A DNA stretch of 64,000 nucleotides from Ichthyophthirius multifiliis (GCF_000220395.1 NW_004086003.1:1-64000), one strand, 5' to 3'. Counted from the stretch's first letter, positions 1 to 13,177 are shown. Numbers and translations are program-made. The notes: generated from the sequence alone by a model not told the origin.

Positions 1-77
1 ACCCCACCCCAACCCCAACCCCAACCCCAACCCCAACCCCAACCCCAACCCCAACCCCAACCCCAACCCTAAACCCC
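1..77. repeat. Macronuclear telomere, C4A2 repeats
   Basis: About twelve CCCCAA units in tandem, with a first unit lacking one A and the last two units degenerate (CCCTAA, then CCCCAAT). On the other strand this is GGGGTT, the telomere of Tetrahymena and related hymenostomes. It marks the true left end of a chromosome, and the unique sequence begins right after it. Confidence 0.97.
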
Positions 78-482
78 AATAACAAACGTAATATAAATAA
101 AAATAACAATAATACTTTTTCATTATAAATTATTTATTTATTATTTTGATTTATATTATATTAATAAATAAAAAAATTATAAATATTTTATATTATTATA
201 TTATTTAAAACATGAAATTAAGTTAAATTAAAAAAAAAACTTATTAATAAAAAAAAATTATAAATTTATAAAATAATAATATTTTATATAAAATAAAAAA
301 TTTATTATACAAAAAAAGATTTAATCTATATAAAAAATAAATAATTATTTATTTAATATATAATATATTTTTTGCTTTATAAAATAAAAATTATATTTTA
401 TTTAATATATATATATATATATATATAATTTTTTAATTTTCATTTTTTCATTTTTTTTAATGATCAAGATTTTAAATTTTTT
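78..482. other. Subtelomeric AT-rich spacer, no gene seen
   Basis: About 400 bp of almost pure A+T with short (AT)n runs between the telomere and the 3' end of FEN1. I see no telomere-associated repeat family and no coding frame. The first gene's tail faces the telomere, so this also holds its 3' UTR and terminator. Confidence 0.7.
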
Positions 483-1589
483 TCATTTATAAATATTATT
501 GTTTTATACTTCATTATATTGATTATTTTTCTAAATTAATATTTATTAAAAAAATATATATATATATTATATTTTTATATAAAATATTACGAAAATTCTA
601 TTAATTTGTTTCAATATTCTTTCTTAATTAAATCCTTTTTCTTAAACAAGAAATTAATTTAACTTTTCTAAATTAGGTTTTTACCATTTTATCTTGAAAA
701 AAATAAAAATATAAAATACTATATATATTTTAATATAATTTATTAAAAACTTCTATTTTTTCAACATTTTCAATTTCTGGTTTTTAAAATAAATTTCTAA
801 CTTCTTAAAAATTATAATTTTTAGGGATAATAAACCTATTTTATTTTTTCTCAATAAAATTAATAGTATTTTCTAAATTCTTAAATTCCTTTATTAATTT
901 ATAAGCATTTACAGGTCCTATCCCTTCAATTTTCTCTAAATAATCACATCCGCACAAAATACACAAATCAATAAATTAATTTTCTGAAAATTCAAGTTCT
1001 TTTAACATTTAATAATGATTAATTTCAACTATAGGCTCTTTTTTACTATTTAACCCTCTCAATAAAATAGTAGTACCAAATGTTAAAGCATCCATATCTT
1101 CAGTAACGGTTGCGAAAACTTGTCCTGTTTTCGTAAGAGCTGCACATTATGCTTCAGCTTCTCCAGGGGCTTCAATAACAGGAAATCCTAATAATTTAAG
1201 CATTTTAATAGCATCATTTTTCATTTCTTATGTAATAAAGATATTTCTTTATTCCATTTTTAAGGCTTAAACCATATTTTAATTTTCAAGGAATTTTTAT
1301 TGTTTTTCTAATGCATCAAATTTTTATTTTTGTCTTTTTTTAACTTTAATATTTGTATAATTAATAAAAAAAAATATATAAATACTTCTTCAGATTTAAA
1401 AATAGGAGGATTTCCATCAAATACCCATATTGGATTTATTTAATTTTCTATAAGCGAAATAGTTCGATTAAATAAACCTATTAAATGTGCTGTTTTATTT
1501 CCATTTTTATCAGTTAAATTTTTTATTTAAAATTATTTTATACTACTAGTTTAAGATAAAAATTAATACATTACCTTTATTAATATATT

Positions 1590-1622
<33 letters not shown>

Positions 1623-1774
1623 CTTATATATATTTATATAAATTAAATTATTTATTTTTTTACTATTGATGCATCATTTGCTACTATTTTTCCTTTATAT
1701 TATTTTATATCATTTTTTTTTATACAATTTGGTGCAAACTTTTTTAACAATTCCATTAATTTATGAATTCCCAT
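483..1774 (-). CDS. FEN1: Flap endonuclease 1
   Basis: Structure-specific 5' flap nuclease of lagging-strand replication and long-patch base-excision repair, nuclear. The start [15 protein letters not shown] is in place. The metal ligands are visible in order: [54 protein letters not shown], and a late IKWQKPNLEKL...FLVQEKGFN block. Introns: 1575-1663 and 1344-1385, one near 730-690, and probably one more before the end. At the start of exon 3 the frame is lost by one base: a 7-T run at 1335-1341 would need 8 T to give ...KSEE-LKKRQKQKFDAL, the expected helical-arch sequence. I did not find a clear PIP box (QxxLxxFF) at the C-terminus, so the last exon and the stop at 483 are tentative. The rest of the gene looks intact, so I favour a sequencing indel over a pseudogene. 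Confidence 0.92.
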
Positions 1775-2393
1775 TGTTTTATACTATATGTTATTAATTT
1801 ATTTTTATACATATATATAATTATTTATATTTTACTTTTAATTAGAAATTATTAATTATAAATATATTTTTTTATAATATAATTTTTTTATAACAAATAT
1901 TGAATCTTTTTAAATTAATATTATATTCTTATGTATTTTAAATATATATATATTTTTTTTTCAAAAACATTAATTTTTATGTTTTGTTATTTTATAGAAT
2001 TTTTAAAAATTAGATATATGTAAAAATATATATAATTATAAATAATTTTAATTATAATATATAAATTATAAAAATATATTATAAATCTATTATATATATA
2101 TTAAAAAAAAAAGATTATATATAATAAATAATTTAACACATAATTAAATTTAAAAAATAATTTCATATAACTTTTTATTTATAATATTATAAATAAAAAT
2201 AATTAATAAAAGATATATTTATATAATATTATAATTATAATAAATAAAAAAAACATCAAAAAATATAAATATTTATTTATATAATTTTATATATAATTTA
2301 TATTTTTAATTATTAATACTTTATATAAAATATTTATATTATTATATTTCTTAAATAAAAAAATCTATATATATCATTATATTAACTTATTAA
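1775..2393. other. AT-rich intergenic spacer
   Basis: About 620 bp between the 5' end of FEN1 and the 3' end of DRC7. Nearly all A+T, with no coding-like frame. It must hold the FEN1 promoter, but I see no recognisable motif. Confidence 0.6.
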
Positions 2394-3316
2394 TCATTTT
2401 TTTTATAAAGCTTATAATCTTACATCATTATTTAATTTATTATCAATTTCTTCATATTTTTACAACGCAATACTTTCAAACCTTAAAGCCCTTTATTCCA
2501 AAATATCAATTTTGAAGTTAATTTCTTTAATTTCTTCTTCTAATTTTGCATCTATTTCTTATTTTTTAGACACTTAATATTCTTTTTATTCTAAAATATT
2601 TTTTTAATATTCAATTCTTTTTTGAATTATTTCTGCTCTTGAAAGTAGTTTATCTTTTAATTTTTACATTACTTCATTTTTAACTTCTAATGCGTTTTAA
2701 TAAGTGAGTATAGAGACATTAAGTAAACCTCTTTTTTCTAAATAATTGTATAAATAATCATTTTAAGCAGCATCTTTTAATGCTTATTCCTCATTTTTTT
2801 TTGCTTTTTATTTGAATCTTTCTCGGGCTTTATCATGTAGAGCCAATTCTAGTTTTAATTCGGTCTCCCTCATAATTACTTCATCATCTTTTTAAACTTT
2901 TTCGGCTTATTTTAGTTAATTGATACATTCTTTTTCTAAATTTACCATTTTTGAATACTCTAATTAAACCAAATGGTCGTCTAATTTATTAGAATCTTAT
3001 TATTCACTCGTTTTCTAAAATCCGTGCAATTAATCTCTTTAATAAATTTTAACTATAGGGGTTATTTCACCCTCATTTAAATGAAAATATACCACTACTT
3101 CATCTTAAATGAAATCTATAATTATTTTAGCTATTTAATCATTTGCATTCTAATAAAGATTTTTTGAATATTTTTAAGTTATTTTTAATATATAAACTTC
3201 ACCAATATTATTATCAACAAAAACTTTATCATTAATAAAATTATTAGATGATTTTTTAGAACAAAATCTAAAAAATTATATATATATATAAAATATATAT
3301 AAATTTATTTATATAT

Positions 3317-3361
<45 letters not shown>

Positions 3362-4239
3362 TTATCGATCTATATATAATTCTATCATCTCTATTTTTAT
3401 ATTTTAGAATTGTTTTTTCTCCTATAATTTCTTATCTTTAAATAAGACCGTCATGATTTCTATTTTCGTAATAATTAATTATTTTCATTCTTCTATCTAT
3501 ACAAATAATTTACTTCCATTATTACAAAGCTTATGGTATTTACTTATTTTCATACTTAGCCATTTCATATTCTTCAATAGTTTTAAATTCGAATGGATAT
3601 CTTCTTCTTAAATACAGCTTGTCACTTCTATGTTAATAAAAATATCTATATTCTTTTATTTTTAGTCTTTTATAGTCTTCAAAAATAGTAATCTTCTGCA
3701 CTAAACCGTCTTTTTGGCAATAAGGAGCAAATGTATCTACCCTAACTTTATTAAAAAAAGTTGTTCCTTCTCCTAAAGGACTTCCCTTCATAAAAGCCTC
3801 TTTATCAATGTAAATTTTTGGTGCCCAAGGTGGCGGCATGTCTAGAATTTATGCTAGATCTTCTATTTATTCTTACTCAGGATTTTTTTATTATTTTTAT
3901 ATTATATCCTCGTTTTCTTAATCATCTTAAAATGGAGGAGCTGCGAATTATAAAGTATCCAACATTACATATTCCCAATTTAAAGAAATGTCCATTTCAT
4001 CAAAATTCAAATTTTTTACATTTAGATTTTATTACATATTTATCCAAAAGTTCTTATTATTAAATACACAGTCTACACTTTCATAAGGACTTTCTAATGG
4101 ATCATATACACGGCCTGTTGAAGGTTCCACAAATATGTTTTTTTTCACTCCACGCTTTCCAGGACGAATTAATACCCAACAATGTATCCTTTAGCCCTCA
4201 TAAGGGTCTATATATATATGTTGTTTGTTTATATTATAT

Positions 4240-4294
<55 letters not shown>

Positions 4295-5136
4295 CCTGCT
4301 AACAATTCATCTGGCTCATCATCATCTATAGTTACAAGAAGTTTTTATTTTTCCTTAATTTAAGATTCTAGTTTATCCTAAATTTTTTTATCCCATTTTG
4401 AATAAGGCATTTATTTTTTATTTATAACGAATACATTTTTTTATTCTTTAGCTATTTCATTTTTTTCTTATTCAGATTACTTTTTTTCTTCTTCAGGTAT
4501 ATATTTACCTTTTTCCAAATATAAATATTCCATTAATGCTTCATTTTTTGACGAAATTTCTCTCGGCGCTTTTCCATATAGACAATAAGCCTCATAACCT
4601 ACTCCAATAAGTAAACTACATAACAAAATACTCATATCAAAACAATCTCCTTTTTACCAAACTGCCACATTAGTTGGTGAAGGTATAATTTAAGGAAATT
4701 AATTCGGAGGATCCAGTTCTTCAAACTGTACAAAAGAAGATAAATATTTCGCACAAGAAGCATAATCATACAATTCCAAAAAGCCCAATTTCGTAGGACG
4801 TATAGTCGTACATATAAATTTTTAAATACCATACTCGTTTTTTGGATAAAGGAAAAGATCACGCTTGTCTTCAAAATATAATTAGTATTAAAACTAGTGC
4901 TTGAATTACATTACGTGCTCGAGAACAAGTTCTTCCTTTGCATTGTTTTCTTTATAACATAGATAAATCTACTCTTATTCACTGAAAATTTGGCAACGCT
5001 TTATTTTCTCGTTTTAGACGTTTGTGATATTCTCAAGAACTTTAAAGAGTTCGTCGTCTTTTTATTAAATTGGTTCATTAACGTCATTTTGGTCGATGTT
5101 TTCGGGATTTTCTAAAACTTATATTGTTTACTACAT
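2394..5136 (-). CDS. DRC7: Nexin-dynein regulatory complex subunit 7 (CCDC135/FAP50)
   Basis: Subunit of the nexin-dynein regulatory complex linking doublets in the ciliary axoneme and controlling dynein. Three exons (5136-4296, 4207-3361, 3267-2394) join without a frame break into about 853 residues, close to the animal and algal protein. Visible: a transglutaminase-like region with VAVWQKGDCFDMSILLCSLL and GVGYEAYCLYG; PYEGQRIHCWVLIRPGKRGV; then the hallmark MPPPWAPKIYIDKEAFMKG and DTFAPYCQKDGLVQKITIF; the last 220 residues are charged coiled coil. The start was chosen as the first ATG of the long frame. The intron at 4208-4295 is GT-AG with a long (TA)n core. The intron at 3268-3360 needs a GC donor (AAG|GCATAT) to keep frame. 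The neighbour on the same strand is also a ciliary gene. Identification is firm. Confidence 0.93.
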
Positions 5137-5269
5137 GTATTTTTTTTTTAATATGTATGTATATATCTGTTAATAAAATTTTATTTTTATAAATAAAATT
5201 TAATTTTTTTGTTGATTTATTTTTTATTTTATTATAATTATATTATTAAAAATTTTAATTTTTTCTTTT

Positions 5270-6643
5270 TCAATATTACAAAATTAAAAAACATATTATA
5301 AATAAAGAATATTTTAATAATATTTTATTGTCATACCATATAGGGAAGAAAATATCCTTTTGTAAAAAATAAATTAAAATTATTAAATATATTACTTATG
5401 GTAAAGAAGGGAAAATACTAGGTAAATTAGGTAAATTATTTTCAATATCATCGTAATCAGTACTTTAAAACTAAATAATAAATTTCCCAAACACACTTTA
5501 ATTATTTCTAAGTTCTTGAACGTTTCTTTTAATAAATATATAGAAAAAAATATATTTATAAATATATAATATATATTATTTATATATTTATATTATATAT
5601 TTTAATATCTATATAATAAACATTTTCTAAACATCATCAACAATTGAATACCCAACAATTTAAACTTATTTATTTTTAATAAACCCATAATTTTAGTAAA
5701 AGATAATAAGTCTTTTTATATTTTAAACTATACAAGTATTCGTATTACCATCATAAACAGTAGAAGAATTACTACCTATTTAATACACATTAATTTCCTG
5801 CGCTATTAATCTGCTTCCTTCCCCTTAAAAGAACTATTTTATAGCCGGTTTTTAAATTTACAATTTAATTGCATTATTTGCTTATTGGCAAGTTTTTAAA
5901 TCATCAGCATCCACAACAAATCTTACCTTAAAAGAATACTATGAATATTAGTTAAAATTGACTACTTTATTCACCCCTTCTATATAATTCGGTGTAGACT
6001 CATTTATTGTTTTTAAGACTACATTTGTTACTAAATCACCATCCTAATATCCTATAATAATACCTTATTCTTAACTATTTGAAGCAATGGTTTATGTATA
6101 ATTAAATTATGATATAGTTTCATTCCTTAAAAGCCTATAACCTATTTTATCCTTTATATCTAAGAAATTATATACATCAATATTATCATTAAATAAAGAA
6201 AATTTATCCGCTTTTATGCAAATTTAATTCTCTTCTTCAACTGTTACGGTATCTTGTAATTTTATATCATTATCTGCATTTTTGTTTATGGTTTAATATA
6301 ATTCTCCATTTTTCGAATATACTTTGTTTATTCCCCTTTTTACGTTTACATACATCATTAGGGATGTATCGTAACAAAACTTTTAATAGTTTTTGTTTAA
6401 ACAAGCATCATTGTTTTCCCATAACTACTTTTCAGTATCACTACATTCAATATCACAGCAACATAAATAATCACAGCCATCGGATTTATCACATGGGCAA
6501 TTATAATAAACTAGATTTTTTTTATATAGATTATATTATTTTTATATATATTTACGACTATTTGGATAGGCTATCCAAAAAGGTTATGTTGATTGAGTAT
6601 ATAATGAGGTTATAAAAATAATTAATATTATTATATGTTTCAT
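5270..6643 (-). CDS. TCTN: Tectonic-family transition-zone protein
   Basis: Tectonics belong to the MKS/B9 complex at the ciliary transition zone, which gates proteins into the cilium. Exons 6643-5622, 5525-5396 and 5356-5270 give 412 residues with no frame break. An N-terminal hydrophobic stretch (MKHIIILIIFITSLYTQS) reads as a signal peptide. It is followed by the tectonic cysteine core CPCDKSDGCDYLCCCDIEC, with further Cys downstream, then a long beta-rich region and a C-terminal DIFFPIWYDN element before a hydrophobic tail (LLKYSLFIICFLIL) that would be a membrane anchor. The introns of 96 and 39 nt are GT-AG. Which vertebrate tectonic (1, 2 or 3) it matches cannot be told by eye. It shares strand with the axonemal gene DRC7 next door. 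Confidence 0.85.
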
Positions 6644-6979
6644 ATTTTTTTTGTTATATATATATATATAAAATATGATTTTTTTTTTTTTTTAAAAAAA
6701 AAAATAATTTTTTATTTTATATATTTTAAAAATTAAAAAATTAATAAATAAATATAATTATTTATAAAATAAAAATATTATATATAAATGTTTAAAGTTT
6801 TCCAAACATTTTGATATTAAAAATAGCTTATTAGTTATTTTATATTAAGTTTATTTTTTAAATTTATTAAAAAAAAAAAAAAAAAAACTAAATTTTTATA
6901 TCATAAAAAATTAAATCTAAAATAAATTTAAAATTTTTTTTTTAAATAAATATAAAAAATCAATAAAAATTATTAAAAC
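6644..6979. other. Divergent promoter region, AT-rich
   Basis: About 340 bp between the divergently transcribed tectonic and coiled-coil genes, so both promoters lie here. It contains poly-A and poly-T runs and a 19-A run near 6870. I recognise no specific motif. Confidence 0.5.
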
Positions 6980-8960
6980 ATGGATAATTTATAAGAAAAT
7001 AGTACTATTTTATATATAAGTAATCTTAAATAAAACTATATGGAACGTTTAGAATAAATGCTTTCAATGGTAAATGATGTCAGCATAAAACTAGAAGGAG
7101 ATTTAGTCCTTGAATCTTTAAGAAATGATAATTAATTAGAAGAATATCGCAAATAAAGACTTAAGGAAATATTTACAGAATGCTTTTAATTTGAATAGGA
7201 AGTATATATAGATAAATTAATGGAATAGAATGCAATTATGAAAGTAAAAATATAAAAAAACGATGAATAGGTAATAACAATTTAAAATAATTTTAGCGAA
7301 ACAAGAAAAGAAAACGACCTATTAAAATAAAAAAATTACGAAGTGTAATAAAAAGTTTAGTTAATGGAAAAAGAAAAAGAATAAATACTATAAAATTAAA
7401 ATTAAGAAATAGAAAAAATAATTAATTAAATGAAATCAGATATGTAATTTATTAAAAATGAATGGGAAAAAAAATGCGAATAAATAAATTTATAATATCA
7501 ATAAGAAATAGTAAAAACATATTATTAAAAAAATAAAAAAAATATAAAAAGCAATAATTGAAAAATTAACATATTTTGTAAATTTAAGAAATATAATAAG
7601 CTTATTTTAATAGATAAGAAAAAACAAGTGAACCTTAAGGAAAAGAATATATTCATATTTCTAAACATGAATAAATTTTACAAGAAATAACCGAAATACA
7701 TAAAGAAAATATAAATTAAATATAAGAAAGACATTTATAAAATATAAATAGTAAAATAAAGGAGATTTCTGAAAGAAAATAAAAAGAATTTAACATTTTT
7801 TGTTAGGATATGGAAAATGTTTAATAACAATTAGAAAATTAAAAATGTGAAAATAAATATTTAAAGGATGAAATAAATAAATTGAATAAAAATATTTTAA
7901 AAATTTAAAATAAAATAAACGAAGATGAAAAACACTTATAAATAAAAGACAATAATATTTAAAAATTATAAGAAAGAGTTCATGAAAGTGACGCTTTGGT
8001 ATAAACTAAAGAAATTCTAATTGAAAATTTACAATTATAAATATAAGAAATGTTAAAAAGTATTCAAAAAAAGGAAAATTAATTAGCATTTGGTAACTAA
8101 AAGGATTTAGAATTAAAATTAAAAGACTAATAAATTGAAAACTTATAAAAGAAAATAACCGAAAATACCAAAAACGAAAAAGAAAAAGAAAACCAAATCG
8201 ATATTCTGGAAGAAAAATGTTAAAAATTTAAAAAAAACATACAAAAATTCATCTAATTAACTAAAAAAAATTAAAGGAAAAAATTTCATGAATTCAAATG
8301 TGAAACTGAAGATTTAAAAAAGGAATTTTAAGATTTTAAATAGAAAATTATTGCATTTTTTGCTACCAAAACAACCGATATTATTAAAAAATGTACTTAA
8401 ATTAAAAATAGAGAAATCGAAAATTTAAAAAATACTTTAAATTAGAAAATGGCTTAAATAGACTAAAAAAATATCGTTTTAATGGAACAAAATAATAAAT
8501 TTTAATTAGATTTAAATGATGAAATAGAAAAATCAATTCAAATATAATAAAAATATAAAGATTAAATTAAAAAATTATAAAAAGAAAATGAAAACTTGGA
8601 TTATAATTTACAAAAAATGCAAAATAATTAAGATGAAACTAATTTTGCACTAGAAATTATTGAAAAAAAATTCAAAAAATTATCAGAAAATGCCTGTATT
8701 AATTGCCTTAAATAAATAAACCAAAAATATAATGAAAAACCTCAAAAAGATGATATTTAAAGTATATATTAAGTACCTGAAAATGCCAAATAATTATCAA
8801 AAGATGAGGGTTTTAAAAAGGAAAAACCTGTAAAAAATAACGATAATACATTATTATATGAAATCAAAAATTTATTGGCCTAAAGCTATGAATTAGTTAA
8901 TAAAAATAACGAAAAAAATTCAGAAAATTATAATAAATAAACCTTAAATAAAAAAAATGA
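6980..8960 (+). CDS. Large coiled-coil protein, function unknown
   Basis: Starts MDNLQENSTILYISNLKQ and is almost entirely Glu/Lys/Gln/Asn-rich coiled coil of about 660 residues. The first half is in the frame of the ATG at 6980. From about 7560 the good frame is one base back; the two join if one A is added in the A runs at 7527-7542 (7 and 8 A long). At the end the frame stays open to a TGA at 9511, but the sequence stops looking coding near 8960, where one more A in the run ahead of 8958 would give TGA. I infer both to be homopolymer undercalls; an intron from 7511 to 7588 was considered but leaves the wrong phase. A short Cys pair (CINCL) lies near the C-terminus. I do not recognise a family: ciliates have many such basal-body and cytoskeletal coiled-coil proteins. 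Confidence 0.65.
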
Positions 8961-9936
8961 TTTTTATAAAAAACTCTTCTTTCTAAAAAATTATTAAAAT
9001 ATATATTTTTTTAATAAAAAAATGCTTTTAAAAAAATTAAAGCATTATTTATTTTTTAATAATATATATAAACTTTAATATAATAATATATTTAAAAACT
9101 AAATCGAATTTTCTCATTTTATCTCGGTTCTTTTAATATAAACGAGCTTGATATTAATAAATAAAGCATTTATAATAATAATATATGACTAATAGTATAT
9201 ATAAAATTCAAAAAAAGTTTTCTTTTCCTAAAAATTATTGTTTGTATACATTTTATTTCATATTAATTTTTTAATTTTAAAAAAAGGACTTGTTTTAAAA
9301 TAAATAAGAATTATAAAAAAAAAATGTTTAGTCTTTTTTTACTAAAATAAAAGATTAAATTTAAATATTTAGAATTAAATAAATGGATATATTTCGGAAT
9401 TTTACATTCTAATTATATCACTATTAAAGCTTTTTGGAATTATATAAAATTTGAGATCTTTTAATTAAATTACTTTAATGAAATTTTAACTTAAAATGAT
9501 TGATAAAAATTGATTATTTATTAAAGAAAAAAAGTCCTATAATAATATTTAGAATTAAAAAAAAAATATAATAATAAATAAATCGTTTATTGATATTATT
9601 AAAAAAATATTGTAAATATTAAGTTAGATTAGTTTGTTTTATATAGCAATATGATTTTAATTTTTGTAAAGATAAATTTATAAAACATTAATAAGATTTA
9701 ATTTTATTAATGAGTTTTCGAAATAAAATAAGATGTGTTAATAAATTCTAATTTATAAAAATAAAACCAGTATTAATTAAATTAATATAATAAAAAATTA
9801 AAATATTTATATATGTTTAAATATTTTTCAAATACTTATAATTATTTTTATAATTTTTTTTTTTTAAAAAAAATAAAAATTAATTTAATTTTTTTTAAAA
9901 AAATAAAAATTATAAAATAAATTTTTCCATTTTAAT
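8961..9936. other. AT-rich intergenic spacer
   Basis: About 1 kb with no convincing frame; the preceding gene's frame remains open into it without coding character. Long A and T runs, no repeat family or RNA gene seen. Confidence 0.55.
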
Positions 9937-10748
9937 ATGCATATCTCACCAAATAAACATTCTTAATTGTCTGATTAAATAGTAGAACCTAGTATTATTT
10001 ACATTTAAAATAAGGTATAGTAAACTAAATCACCTTAAAAGATATTTTAAGCCTCAAAAAATGAAGAAGAAAAATAATAATATTAATATATTTAAGAAAA
10101 TGGTTTATTTTTTAACAATTATTTAATTTTAATTAAGTATTTTTTATTTATTTTCAAAGTTAAAAAATCTCCTTTAAAATCGCAAACATTTGATAAACCA
10201 AAACAAGAAAATAATTAATATCTCCATAATAATCAAGAATGTTATAATCAAACTTAATTTTAAGAAATAAATACTTTAATGCAATAATTAAACAAATATG
10301 CAAAAGATAATTAAGCTTTAGCAGAAACACTTGAGTATATTTTATATTTATTTTATTTTAAAAAAAAATTGTTTTGATAAAAGTTTATAAATTAAAGCAA
10401 ATTAAGAATCAGAAAAACAAAAATATGCATTTAATGAATAATGTATATATCATATATATTTTTTTGTTTCTTAAAAAATAATTTTTATTTATATTAATAA
10501 GATTAAGAATATATCAAATAATTAAATAATTAAATTTTTTAACTTTAAACTACAAACTAATAATTAAATATAAAAAGTTTATAATTATAAAGCTAAGTTG
10601 ATAAGTTTGAAAAATAAAGAATATTAATTCTCTAATAAGAATAATATAGGATAAATTAAGAAAATGAAAAAAATCAATTGTTATCTTTATAAGATTAATT
10701 AAATTAAAAAGATAACCTTATATAGTATTAAAATATATTATTAATATC

Positions 10749-10798
<50 letters not shown>

Positions 10799-11030
10799 AT
10801 ATATATTATTTATAAAAAAAATAAGTTCATTAACTAATCAATTAAAATAATAAAAAGAATAAAATAATTAGACAATTTAATAAAATCAATAACTTTAAGT
10901 TGAGAATATAAAATTAAATTAAGAAATTAAAGATATTCTATAAGATATTAATAATATTTAATTAAAATACAATGATAAATTTAATAAATAATATAATTTA
11001 AATAATTTAACTTTTTCAAATTAATAATGA
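9937..11030 (+). CDS. Small coiled-coil protein, five exons
   Basis: Five exons (9937-10102, 10160-10334, 10384-10442, 10502-10724, 10826-11030) join in phase to exactly 276 codons ending in TGA, 275 residues. The introns (57, 49, 59 and 101 nt) are GT-AG; the last is a (TA)n block. The N-terminal third is polar and probably unstructured (MHISPNKHSQLSDQIVEPS). The rest is a continuous Gln/Asn/Leu-rich coiled coil, e.g. QEYIKQLNNQIFQLQTTNQQ. No catalytic motif is visible and I do not recognise the family. Phase agreement across four introns makes the gene model strong even though the function is unknown. Confidence 0.8.
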
Positions 11031-11392
11031 AATTCATAAATTTTATTGAATAGAGAAAATAAATACATTAAATTATATATAAATAAAGTTTTTATATTTA
11101 TTTATTTATTTTGTTTAACCAAAAAATTAATTTATTTTAAAATAAATTTTCATATAATTTTTATTATAAAACTTAAAATTTTTAATATTTAATTTTTTAA
11201 GTTGTATATTATTATCATAAAGTTTTTAAATAATTTTATAAATTCTTTAAAGTCTCTATTTAAACCTATAAATTTCTTATTAGATTTTACTATAAGAATA
11301 AATATACTTTATTTTATGTTTTCAATAAAAGTAGATTCATAAATATAATATAATTATTTTTTTTTTTTTTCAATCAACTAGTATCCAATTGA
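11031..11392. other. AT-rich intergenic spacer
   Basis: About 360 bp of A+T-rich sequence between two plus-strand genes. No feature seen apart from a poly-T run at about 11357-11370. Confidence 0.5.
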
Positions 11393-12001
11393 ATGTATAT
11401 ATAAATAATCCCTAAGGATCTAGCACCTAATTTAATCGAAATACAATCATTAGGCCAATACTACATATTAAATAAATAAAGAAAGCAATCAAACAAAAAT
11501 AATAAATATGTAACATATGATTTTCTAGAGTATTCTAAAGAGAGGAAAAATTTTAAAACAAAAATACATAGTATAATTATTTTTTCCTCCAAAACAGCAA
11601 ATGACGTATAATACTATAATTTCTTTTCCCTTAACAGGAGAAGTTTCCGAGTATTATATAAATATCCATATCTTTTTACAAATCAAAAAATATTAATAAA
11701 ACTTTTAGAAATAACTTCATTCGAATAAAATAGATAAATAATAAAATTTTTGAATATGGATATAGGATTTTATTTTTAAATGTAAATAATTTTTATATTA
11801 AATAATTAATATTAGTTATTATTTTATATAAATAAAAAAATGATTTTATATAAATATAATATATTATAATTTTCTGTTAAAATTATTTATTAAAAATATT
11901 ATAATCTAATAGAAGAGATTAAAAAAAAGATAAATAATTAATCATTTATTAAGATAGAAAAAAATTATTTGAAAATATTAAAAAATGCTTATAGATATTG
12001 A
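11393..12001 (+). CDS. Hypothetical protein, 202 residues
   Basis: An uninterrupted frame from an ATG (MYIQIIPKDLAPNLIEIQ...) to TGA. The first 130 codons have clearly higher G+C and a mixed residue content (FLEYSKERKNFKTKIHSI; NRRSFRVLYKYPYLF), unlike the spacers around. The end (YYNLIEEIKKKINN...) also looks coding, while codons about 130-155 are poor and may hide a short intron. No family recognised, no signal peptide or membrane segment. The start could lie further upstream in another exon, since an AG acceptor-like site sits just before it. Confidence 0.5.
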
Positions 12002-12134
12002 TTTTTTATTAAAAAATAAGTAATTATCTATATTTTTGTTTGTTTAACATATATATTTTATATCTTTATAAATATTATATAATAAATAAAATAACATATA
12101 AAAAATAATATATTTATAAATATATTTAAAAATA

Positions 12135-12168
<34 letters not shown>

Positions 12169-13177
12169 TTTATATTTCTACTAAATAATTAATTTGAAAT
12201 TCCGAATTTTTCTGAATCTAAAAAAAAATTACTGAATTAAAAAAGCCATTATATGGCCAAATAATTAATTAGAATTTTCGAATTTCGAATACAATATATA
12301 TAAGTTAATATGAATTATTTATTTTGTTTTAAGTTAAAATTTTATCAAATCTGGATTTAAAATATCAGCAATAAGCGGGATTACTGAAGTTTTTTGTTTT
12401 ATGACAACTAAAGTTTATAATATATAAAAATATATGCATTAATTATATAATAAACAAGACAGAATTCTTTTTTTCGTCTAATAACACAGATTTAGTTATC
12501 TATTTAAATTAAATATAATATAAAACTTTATAATATATTATTTTTTGCATAAATATAGTTAATTTAAATAAAAAAAAATATTTTTAATTTATAGTTATAT
12601 ATGTTTAATATTATTACCATTAACAAAAAATCGAATTTTAATAAATTTTCATAAATATATATTATCTATTTTTTAATTTAGAGTATTTAAATAAAATATG
12701 TAAATTTGCTTTTTTTATATGACATTTTTATTTATTAATGCATATTTTTTATAAAATTAGCTTATGTTTCCTTATATTAAATAAATATAGGCATTTTCAT
12801 TTAAAATTTAATTAATACCTAATTTATATTGATTATTGGACAAAAATAAGCTTTAGAGAAATATTTATCTGTTTTTTGATTTAAATTAAAAGTTTTTTTG
12901 TACATTTATGAATAAAAATTGTCTTTAGATAATTGACAGTATAAATTTTAAAATGATAAACAGCTTAAAAATTTATTAATTACATTATTTATTATTAATA
13001 AGCATTTTTTAGTATTATAAATTATAAAAATAATCATTTATTGTCCATTATATATTATTATAAATTTCTAAATAACTCTAGAATTTTTTTTTTTGTCTTA
13101 AAAATAAAATAAAATATAATATTATATATAAAATATTTTTTTTAAAAAAGATTTATTTTATTAATTAAAAAAAAAAT
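12002..13177. other. AT-rich intergenic spacer
   Basis: About 1.2 kb. A few short, less AT-rich patches (around 12350-12420 and 12460-12500) do not give a sustained frame on either strand. (AT)n run at 12130-12170 lies in its left part. Confidence 0.5.

Noticed and set aside
4097-4294. Plus-strand frame ending in a (Tyr-Ile)n tail
   Set aside because: Antisense to the second exon and first intron of DRC7; the tail is the intron's (TA)n core.
7511-7588. Intron in the 6980 coiled-coil gene instead of a frame break
   Set aside because: GT-AG ends exist, but joining them leaves the wrong phase, and the downstream good frame is already open through the supposed intron.
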